Part shown: positions 21,903 through 27,200 of the stretch, in pieces
Layout of the letters: every line of letters begins with the position of its first letter
Position numbering within the stretch: position 1 is the first letter of the stretch
Made by a program: the position numbers and the translations under genes
Notes under the pieces: model-generated
Told to the model about the DNA's origin: nothing
Database searches by the model: none
What the model saw: the letters and a program-made list of their open reading frames with translations, nothing else
Virus record (IMG/VR): IMGVR_UViG_3300032334_002061
Span: 1-29,554 of that record
Reading direction: 5' to 3' (one strand)
DNA length: 29,554 nucleotides
Source of the DNA: a virus

Positions 21903-23069
21903 ATGTCTGAAACTACACCCTCTCAATGTAATTTTTGTGGGAAAAATCATGACCAAGTGGTGAAACTAATAGTTTCATCAACTGCTGCAATTTGCAATGA
22001 GTGTATTTCATTGTGCACAGATATTCTAAGTAAACAAAGCAAAACTAAACCACAAGAAGAATTTGATCTAAATCCTCAAGCAATTTATAACTATATAGAC
22101 AAGTATGTAATTTCTCAGCGTTATGCTAAAGAAAAATTAGCGGTTTCGGTAATAAATCACTACAAAAGATGCATGTTTGACGACAAAAACCAAGTAGAAA
22201 AAACTAATATACTGTTTTGGGGACCAACTGGCACAGGAAAAACTCTACTGGCCAAAACCATTGCTGATTATTTGGGCGTGCCTTTTGTGATTATTGACGC
22301 CACTACTATTACCGAAGCTGGGTATGTAGGAAACGATGTCGATATAATTATTGACAAATTATACCATGCTTCTGAGTTTGATGTGGATCAAACTGAACGT
22401 GGAATAGTGTTTATCGACGAAGTTGATAAAATTGCTAGATCATCTGAAACTCCTTCAACCGGCAAAGACATCAACGGCGAAGGTGTACAACAAGCATTGC
22501 TTAAAATGGTAGAAGGTACTACTATTAAATTGTCAAGCCCTAAAAAAGTATTTGGTACTGACTCGGTAGAAATTAACACAGGTAAAATACTATTTGTAGC
22601 ATCAGGTGCCTTTGTTGGGTTAGATGAGCTAGCTAAAAAACGTCGAAGCAGTGCAGGTATAGGATTTGGAAGCTCAAACTTGTTGCCGACGCAATCAAGG
22701 TTTCCTGCAGATCCGGTTGATTTTATTAAGTTTGGAATGATTCCCGAATTCATGGGTCGCTTTCCTTCTATTGTTCATACAGAGCAACTCACAATAGATG
22801 ATTTGTTTGAAGTAATAAAAAACAAAAACAACGGTATATTAGAACAGTACAAATTTTATTTTGGCGCTAGCGCAATCGAATTAGAAATTGATGACGACGG
22901 ATTAAAAGCAATTGCAGAACATGCAATAAAAATAAAGTTAGGCGCTCGTGGATTAAGATCAATATTTGAAATAATTACTCATGACTATCTTTTTAATATT
23001 GGTAAATTAATAGAGCAGGATACCAAAAAATTAAAACTAACAAGAGAGGATGTAATAAAATATCTATGA
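21903..23069 (+). CDS. clpX: ClpX-like AAA+ unfoldase
   Basis: Product of 388 residues (E. coli ClpX 424). The N-terminal zinc-binding domain has C9, C12, C31 and C34. Walker A is GPTGTGKT near 107-114 and Walker B is IVFIDEVDK. The pore-1 loop GYVG follows TEA, and the sensor-2 GARGLRS is present. An AGIGFG stretch near 251-256 matches the IGF loop that docks on ClpP, so the protein can probably recruit the host protease. The RKH loop region, which in E. coli helps recognise ssrA tags, is replaced by SSPKKVFG, suggesting altered substrate choice. Its stop overlaps the start of the bS21 gene (ATGA). Confidence 0.95.
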   Translation: MSETTPSQCNFCGKNHDQVVKLIVSSTAAICNECISLCTDILSKQSKTKPQEEFDLNPQAIYNYIDKYVISQRYAKEKLAVSVINHYKRCMFDDKNQVEKTNILFWGPTGTGKTLLAKTIADYLGVPFVIIDATTITEAGYVGNDVDIIIDKLYHASEFDVDQTERGIVFIDEVDKIARSSETPSTGKDINGEGVQQALLKMVEGTTIKLSSPKKVFGTDSVEINTGKILFVASGAFVGLDELAKKRRSSAGIGFGSSNLLPTQSRFPADPVDFIKFGMIPEFMGRFPSIVHTEQLTIDDLFEVIKNKNNGILEQYKFYFGASAIELEIDDDGLKAIAEHAIKIKLGARGLRSIFEIITHDYLFNIGKLIEQDTKKLKLTREDVIKYL

Positions 23070-23311
23070 GTAAATTTAACCCATACGACAGTAAATTAAA
23101 AGGAACATTAGTTTATGTTTCCAATGACAATGTCGATCAGGCTTTACGCAAGTTCAAGAAAAAAGTCATAGACTGTAATTTATTAAAAGATCTACAAGCT
23201 CGCGAATGCTACGAAAAACCCAGCATCACACGTAAGGTTAAGGCTAAAGCGGCTCGCAATCGGTGGCGTCGAAAATTAGGTGCAGATGCGATTCCTACCA
23301 AAAAATATTGA
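23066..23311 (+). CDS. rpsU: Ribosomal protein bS21
   Basis: Product of 81 residues (E. coli S21 has 71). The core VYVSNDNVDQALRKFKKKV, the YEKPS...RK segment and the basic RNRWRRKLG tail match bS21. S21 sits near the 3' end of 16S rRNA in the small subunit and assists initiation. Phage copies are known in marine and giant phages and may alter host ribosomes. The ATG is inside the clpX stop (ATGA), so it is co-translated with ClpX. The Hsp20 promoter overlaps its stop codon. Confidence 0.92.
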   Translation: MSKFNPYDSKLKGTLVYVSNDNVDQALRKFKKKVIDCNLLKDLQARECYEKPSITRKVKAKAARNRWRRKLGADAIPTKKY

Positions 23312-23338
23312 CACTCTTTGAGAGTTGTTGTATAAATA
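23308..23338 (+). promoter_or_regulatory. Dual sigma70/late promoter for hsp20
   Basis: TTGACA (23308-23313), a 17-base spacer, then TATAAATA (23331-23338). The last element is both a fair -10 (TATAAA) and the exact T4 late consensus, so the gene could be transcribed early and late. Confidence 0.78.
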
Positions 23339-23398
23339 GTAATGTTGATGCCCGATTGGGGTCGACAATGTAATCTTGCTTAAATAAGGAGAAAAAAC
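23339..23398 (+). promoter_or_regulatory. hsp20 5' leader, related to the dnaK leader
   Basis: It contains TGATGC (23347-23352), GGGTC, AATCTTGCTTA (about 23373-23383) and AAGGAGAAA before ATG 23399. The same elements occur in the same order ahead of dnaK (27133-27200). A CCC-GATT-GGG stem is possible. Function is inferred, see the findings. Confidence 0.6.
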
Positions 23399-23851
23399 AT
23401 GACTACATATACACTTCAGGGTTTTGACTTACCCACACTACATCGTAAATTTATTGGCTTTGATCCACTGTTTGAAGATCTAACACGAGCCTTTCACAAC
23501 AAAAACGATAACTATCCCCCGTACAACATTGTACGAGTTGACGAAAGTCGTTTTGTTATTGAAATAGCAATCGCTGGTTTTCAGGAAAGCGAGCTAGACG
23601 TATCACTAACCAACCGTATCTTAAACATCACCGGTAAGCGTCGCATTGATGCAACTGCTAGCGAGAAAGAATACCTACATCGTGGTATTAGCAGCCGTGA
23701 TTTTGAGCGTACATTCACACTTGGTGAGCATATGGAAGTCGTTGGTGCATCTGTAAAAAATGGCATCCTAACAGTTACATTGGATCAGCAGATTCCAGAC
23801 GAAGCCAAAACTCGCCGTATTGCTATCAGTTCAGAAAGCACTAGCGGTTGA
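23399..23851 (+). CDS. Small heat-shock protein (Hsp20/IbpA-type)
   Basis: Product of 150 residues with an AAGGAG ribosome binding site. The N-terminal segment has FDPLFEDLTRAF, as in IbpA. The alpha-crystallin domain is at about 42-135: YNIVRVDESRFVIEIAIAGF, then ILNITGKRR, and ASVKNGILTVTL near its end. A short Ser/Thr tail follows. It would hold unfolded proteins for refolding by DnaK. The gene has a strong dual promoter and a leader like that of dnaK, so the two may be co-regulated. Phage-encoded Hsp20 is known from T4-like cyanophages. Confidence 0.93.
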   Translation: MTTYTLQGFDLPTLHRKFIGFDPLFEDLTRAFHNKNDNYPPYNIVRVDESRFVIEIAIAGFQESELDVSLTNRILNITGKRRIDATASEKEYLHRGISSRDFERTFTLGEHMEVVGASVKNGILTVTLDQQIPDEAKTRRIAISSESTSG

Positions 23852-23880
23852 CTTTTAGTTAACACTAGTTTAATATACAC

Positions 23881-23921
23881 AAGGAGCGGTGCCAATGCGC
23901 TGCTCCTTATATGGAATTTAA
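23881..23921 (+). promoter_or_regulatory. Mini-ORF and hairpin upstream of clpS
   Basis: AAGGAG (23881-23886) precedes an ATG at 23895 that encodes eight residues (MRCSLYGI) and stops at 23919-23921, two bases before the clpS ATG. AAGGAGC (23881-23887) can pair with GCTCCTT (23902-23908). This may couple leader-peptide translation to clpS, or simply act as a hairpin. Confidence 0.45.
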
Positions 23922-23923
23922 TA

Positions 23924-24235
23924 ATGACTGCTAACGAAACTGATGTTGCTCAAAAAACAAAAACACGCAAGTTATTAAAAGAACCACCAAAATACAAAGT
24001 CATTTATCTTAATGATGATGTTACTACAGTAGAATTTGTAGTTGAAACTCTGGTGCAAATTTTTAATTACGATCGCCACGATGCTGAAAATAAAGCAATG
24101 GAAATAAACCAAAATGGAAGCGGTATTGTAGCTGTACTGCCTTATGAAATTGCTGAACAAAAAGGTATTGAAGTTACTATGCTAGCAAGGAATAACAATT
24201 TTCCATTGCAAGTTCGAATTGAACCAGATTTATAA
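23924..24235 (+). CDS. clpS: ClpS-like protease adaptor
   Basis: Product of 103 residues. The core YKVIYLNDDVTTVEFVVETL near 24-43 matches ClpS, including the NDD segment that binds N-degron alpha-amino groups. The end PLQVRIEPDL also fits. E. coli H66, which contacts the N-terminal amine, appears here as Asn (in EINQNGSGI). ClpS normally delivers N-end-rule substrates to ClpAP, but no clpA gene is visible, so it may use the host enzyme. It has no strong ribosome binding site but follows a mini-ORF. Confidence 0.9.
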   Translation: MTANETDVAQKTKTRKLLKEPPKYKVIYLNDDVTTVEFVVETLVQIFNYDRHDAENKAMEINQNGSGIVAVLPYEIAEQKGIEVTMLARNNNFPLQVRIEPDL

Positions 24236-24236
24236 A

Positions 24237-24416
24237 ATGGAAAAAGAAAAAACTGTTAGAGAACAAATCGACCAATTATTATGGTTTCACGGAATAACAG
24301 AGAAAGTTGAGATCGAAACAGAAGTAGAGGATATAATTTTAACTCAACTCAAAGACGAAAAACTTAATAGAGTATGGGTCGAAGATGGTTCGTTGGTGAT
24401 AGACTTTAACGACTAA
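24237..24416 (+). CDS. Small acidic phage protein
   Basis: Product of 59 residues, starting at ATG 24237 one base after the clpS stop, with no ribosome binding site, hence possibly coupled. A TTG start at 24219 is an alternative. Acidic; no known motif; TVREQIDQLLWFHGIT near 6-21 looks helical. Its end overlaps the opposite-strand J-protein gene by 4 bases. Confidence 0.5.
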   Translation: MEKEKTVREQIDQLLWFHGITEKVEIETEVEDIILTQLKDEKLNRVWVEDGSLVIDFND

Positions 24417-25000
24417 GGTTGGGGATGTCCTAACATCAAGTTCCATGACATGGAACCATAATGATAATCGTTTAATATTTCTAACATAAGATTAAATACT
24501 GTCATTCGTCGAGTAAACATTGCTAAATCGTTTTGTCTACGTTCAATTAGATTCTCAACAAAGTTCTTTAGTAAATTTTCTCCATTATGTGTTTTTAACT
24601 GTATTCTGTCTCGAGCAATAACAGCATTGCGAATGTTAGTTCGACAGCGTTCCATGTCTGCTTCTAGTGTACGAGATGCTTGATTAATATCTGCTTGCAT
24701 TTTAACAATTAAATCTTCTACCTCACTGTTCAAATCAGGTACATATTGATTAACCATGTTAGAAAGTCGACCCAGTGCTTCGCTTCGAATACTATTGTCT
24801 TGATTAATCTTGCCAGTAGCATCATATTCTTGACGTCGTTCGGGATCACTAAGTACTTCGTAAGCTAGGTTTATTCGTTTGAATTTTTCTGCATCGCCCC
24901 CTCTATCGGGATGATGTAGATGTGCTAGTACGCGGTATTGTTGTTTAATTTGTTCTTGGGTACATCCAGGAGCAAGTTCGAGTTCTTGATATAAATTCAT
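24413..25000 (-). CDS. J-domain co-chaperone (DnaJ-type, class C)
   Basis: Product of 195 residues on the minus strand. The first 65 residues are a J-domain: MNLYQELELAPGCTQEQIKQ, the HPD motif in HHPDRGGD near 29-36, then AYEVLSDPERRQEYD. The remainder is helical and charged, without the Gly/Phe-rich, zinc-finger or substrate-binding regions of classic DnaJ. It would stimulate the ATPase of DnaK, encoded about 2.2 kb away, or the host DnaK. A late-type element TAAATA lies directly upstream (25012-25007), with little or no leader. Confidence 0.9.
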   Translation of the reverse strand: MNLYQELELAPGCTQEQIKQQYRVLAHLHHPDRGGDAEKFKRINLAYEVLSDPERRQEYDATGKINQDNSIRSEALGRLSNMVNQYVPDLNSEVEDLIVKMQADINQASRTLEADMERCRTNIRNAVIARDRIQLKTHNGENLLKNFVENLIERRQNDLAMFTRRMTVFNLMLEILNDYHYGSMSWNLMLGHPQP

Positions 25001-25006
25001 GTTTTG

Positions 25007-25012
25007 TATTTA
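25007..25012 (-). promoter_or_regulatory. Late-type element for the J-protein gene
   Basis: On the minus strand TAAATA is followed by six bases and then ATG at 25000. No ribosome binding site is visible between them. Confidence 0.4.
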
Positions 25013-25018
25013 GTTTGT

Positions 25019-25110
25019 GGACGGTTGGATGAGTGGCTTAAATCAAGGGTTTGCTAAACCCTCGTCTGTAGTAATACGGACCGCGAGTTCGAATCTCGCA
25101 CCGTCCTCCA
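25019..25110 (+). tRNA. tRNA-Ser (GCU)
   Basis: A complete cloverleaf with long variable arm. The acceptor pair is GGACGGT/ACCGTCC. The anticodon stem AGGGT/ACCCT encloses loop TTGCTAA, anticodon GCU. The variable arm is about 19 bases with a GTCTGT/ACGGAC stem, as in serine tRNAs. The T-arm GCGAG-TTCGAAT-CTCGC is canonical. CCA is encoded, with T as the discriminator base where G is usual in bacterial tRNA-Ser. It reads AGC and AGT serine codons. Confidence 0.95.
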
Positions 25111-25143
25111 TTTTCATTAAATGCTACTATAAACTGCAAAGGT

Positions 25144-25151
25144 TATAAATA
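25144..25151 (+). promoter_or_regulatory. Consensus T4-type late promoter
   Basis: Exact TATAAATA, with 8 bases to the ATG at 25160, so the expected leader is only about three bases. Confidence 0.65.
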
Positions 25152-25159
25152 GCTTTTAT

Positions 25160-25600
25160 ATGCTACATTTAATTAAATCAGATCAAGACCAATACTTTCC
25201 TAAACTCAAGGAAGATCCAGTACGCCCTAGTATTGACCACAATAAAAGAATCGGCAATAACAGAGATATTTTTGTCCTCAGAAACGAACAAGACGATCCT
25301 GAAGCTATTACTTGTGTCAGTTATCAAGACAGCGTACCTACCACAGAGAACGAATTATTTGATGTTAAGCAAGATCCTGACGTTGCTGTGTTTTATACTA
25401 TTTGGAGTTATAAACCCGGAGCGGGAAGGAATTTAATTTTAGATGCTGTAAACTATATTAAGGCCAACAATCCCAGTATAACTCGTTTTGTTACGCTGAG
25501 TCCGCCTACAGAAATGGCTCGTCGCTTTCATTTAAAAAACGGAGCTCGAGTGTTTAGAGAAAACGCAGAAACAATTAATTACGAATACATGCGAGGGTAA
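25160..25600 (+). CDS. GNAT-like acetyltransferase-fold protein
   Basis: Product of 146 residues. The stretch VFYTIWSYKPGAGRNLILDA near 78-97 resembles the acetyl-CoA-binding loop region of GNAT proteins. FVTLSPPTEMARRFHLKNGA near 114-133 resembles the final strand-helix-strand typical of GNAT folds. It may acetylate a host protein or small molecule. The match is by pattern and is weaker than for the chaperones. Its start is close to a perfect late element, and it is followed by a small gene with a 2-base gap. Confidence 0.55.
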   Translation: MLHLIKSDQDQYFPKLKEDPVRPSIDHNKRIGNNRDIFVLRNEQDDPEAITCVSYQDSVPTTENELFDVKQDPDVAVFYTIWSYKPGAGRNLILDAVNYIKANNPSITRFVTLSPPTEMARRFHLKNGARVFRENAETINYEYMRG

Positions 25601-25602
25601 AA

Positions 25603-25785
25603 ATGAAATCTGCATATTTTGAAAACCTTGTAAACAAAGAAAGATTTGTTTGTCCCGACCTCAAAGATATTAGACTAATTGATGGTATTGAATACATTAG
25701 AGTGTTACGCGAGGACGGTCGTCGAGAATGTTTGGTGCGGCGAGACAGTTTGAAGAAAGTCGCAAAAACAGTCAATAAAATCTAA
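25603..25785 (+). CDS. Small basic phage protein
   Basis: Product of 60 residues, two bases after the GNAT-like stop, so probably coupled. It reads like a small beta-strand protein with a basic C-terminus: DGIEYIRVLREDGRRECLVR near 26-45, then RDSLKKVAKTVNKI. No recognised motif. Confidence 0.6.
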   Translation: MKSAYFENLVNKERFVCPDLKDIRLIDGIEYIRVLREDGRRECLVRRDSLKKVAKTVNKI

Positions 25786-25816
25786 ACAACATACTTAAAT
25801 ACTGTGTTTTTACGTC

Positions 25817-25824
25817 TATAAATA
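25817..25824 (+). promoter_or_regulatory. Consensus T4-type late promoter
   Basis: Exact TATAAATA, 21 bases before the ATG at 25846, with AAAGGAA as ribosome binding site. Confidence 0.72.
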
Positions 25825-25845
25825 TTCAATAAAGGAATATATAAT

Positions 25846-26925
25846 ATGGCATACGTTACATTCCCACAAGCTGAAATTATATCCACTTTAAAGGCTTTAT
25901 TCCTTCAAGGTGGATCAAAAATAGGACCAAGCCCCACAGTGTGGATTGCAGGATCGCCTGCAATCCATGTGGATTTGTTTGGCTCTATCTTAGGGGCTAT
26001 TGGAAATTTATTTCCTTCAACAATTGCAGTGTTACAAACGCAAATTGCTCAATCACTGATAGATGCTGGTTTAAGTCCGGAAACAGCTCTTGGATTCGTG
26101 ACAAATCCTCTTCAAACAGCTAGTGATTTATTTAAAACATCAGTTACTGATCCATTAGAAGCAGCATTAAAAGAGGCTGCGGACTCGGTATCTAAAACAG
26201 CAACAGACGCATTAAACGGTGCAGTTTTGGAAGCACAAAGTATAGCTGGTCAAATTAACGGAACACTGTATAATGTTGAGTTTTCTGATGGAGTACCTAC
26301 TGGTATCTTATCAAATAACCCCTCGAACGTATTTACTGTACAGAATTTAGCAAATCTACCAGCAGATAGTACTATTGATCTTACTAAGATTAATTCTGCA
26401 ACAAGCGAGTTCCTTAAAAACCAACCTATTCTAATACAAGCGGCTGGAAAAGATCTAAGCAATATAGCAACAAAGCTAACAAGTGCTGCAGTAGGTACCG
26501 CAAAAGAGCTAGTGCAGAAAGAATTACAAGACACTACTACCAAATACTTTAACGATATAAAAGCTGAGACTCAGAAATACCAAGCACAGATATATTCTGC
26601 TACTAATACCGCCACTATACAAGCACAATCATTTGTGTCAAAGGCCTATGCAGCAGCAGCACCAATTGTAAAAGTAAACCAAAATATACAGAATAAATTA
26701 GCACAAGCTAGTTTACCAGGATATAGAGCATTGGCTGCTACATTTAGTGCAAATGTCAATCTACCTGTTGCTAATAAAATTGTAAATCTTGTTGACAATG
26801 CGGTTGCACAACAACAAAATACTACAACAGATGGTATAGCTAAACTAGCAGCAACTAAGGCAGCCGAAGGAGTTAAAACTGTTACTGGTAATATACCTGG
26901 AGTCAATCTACGGATTGTGTCATAA
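25846..26925 (+). CDS. Large Ala/Thr-rich probable virion protein
   Basis: Product of 359 residues. It is rich in Ala, Thr, Asn, Gln and Ser. Hydrophobic segments near residues 35-60 (IHVDLFGSILGAIGNLF) could associate with membranes. A long helical part follows (EAALKEAADSVSKTATDALN near 104-123, TATIQAQSFVSKAYAAAAPI near 250-270). Its own consensus late promoter suggests a structural or injected role. No family is recognised. The first 125 bases contain two strong inverted repeats, described separately. A signal peptide is not evident. Confidence 0.6.
   Translation: MAYVTFPQAEIISTLKALFLQGGSKIGPSPTVWIAGSPAIHVDLFGSILGAIGNLFPSTIAVLQTQIAQSLIDAGLSPETALGFVTNPLQTASDLFKTSVTDPLEAALKEAADSVSKTATDALNGAVLEAQSIAGQINGTLYNVEFSDGVPTGILSNNPSNVFTVQNLANLPADSTIDLTKINSATSEFLKNQPILIQAAGKDLSNIATKLTSAAVGTAKELVQKELQDTTTKYFNDIKAETQKYQAQIYSATNTATIQAQSFVSKAYAAAAPIVKVNQNIQNKLAQASLPGYRALAATFSANVNLPVANKIVNLVDNAVAQQQNTTTDGIAKLAATKAAEGVKTVTGNIPGVNLRIVS
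25881..25915 (+). repeat. Inverted repeat in coding sequence (hairpin 1)
   Basis: ATCCACTTT (25881-25889) pairs with AAGGTGGAT (25907-25915), one G-U pair, and an inner AAGG/CCTT can also pair. It lies near the 5' end of the virion-type gene. Confidence 0.55.
25942..25967 (+). repeat. Perfect 11-bp inverted repeat in coding sequence (hairpin 2)
   Basis: TGGATTGCAGG (25942-25952), loop ATCG, CCTGCAATCCA (25957-25967), a perfect stem inside an open reading frame (coding for VWIAGSPAIHV). It is much stronger than expected by chance. Confidence 0.8.
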
Positions 26926-26980
26926 TTTTGGTAATATTACAGGTTGCTTAGTGTTAGACTATATAGTATAGTTATTCACA

Positions 26981-26999
26981 TGCCTTATCGAGTAGGGCA
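26981..26999 (+). repeat. Short hairpin upstream of the tRNA-like gene
   Basis: TGCCTTA / TAGGGCA (7 pairs with one G-U, loop TCGAG) lies six bases before the tRNA-like fold. The rest of the 26926-27004 gap shows nothing clear. Confidence 0.4.
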
Positions 27000-27004
27000 A
27001 CAAT

Positions 27005-27079
27005 TCTCTCAACCCCTAGACAGCGAGGGCCCGGATTTGTAACCCGGTGAGGAGTGTGCAAGTCATTCTGGGAGAACCA
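27005..27079 (+). tRNA. Unusual tRNA-Thr (UGU)-like gene
   Basis: A full cloverleaf can be drawn by hand. Acceptor TCTCTCA/TGGGAGA (7 pairs, one G-U); D-stem CCCT/AGGG with 8-base loop; anticodon arm CCGGA/CCCGG with loop TTTGTAA, anticodon UGU; 4-base variable loop; T-stem GAGTG/CATTC with a 7-base loop; discriminator A and encoded CCA. Departures: position 8 is A, the D-loop has no GG pair, the T-loop is TGCAAGT (G at position 55), and the lowest anticodon-stem pair is A-C. It may be a degraded, specialised or decoy tRNA. It is in the 275-base gap before dnaK. Confidence 0.65.
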
Positions 27080-27124
27080 ACTTAATAAAAATTATATTAA
27101 AAGGTAACATTGACAAACAAATAA

Positions 27125-27200
27125 GATAAATAATATCGCTGATGCTGAACAGTTCGGGTCAGTAAACTTAAATCTTGCTTATATTTAAAGGAGAAATAAA
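27125..27200 (+). promoter_or_regulatory. Late-type promoter and dnaK leader
   Basis: GATAAATA (27125-27132) is followed by TGATGC, GGGTC, AATCTTGCTTA (27171-27181) and AAGGAGAAA before ATG 27201, in the same order as in the hsp20 leader. A TTGACA lies at 27110-27115 but no matching -10 is at the right spacing. A CTGA/TCAG stem is possible in the middle. Confidence 0.6.
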
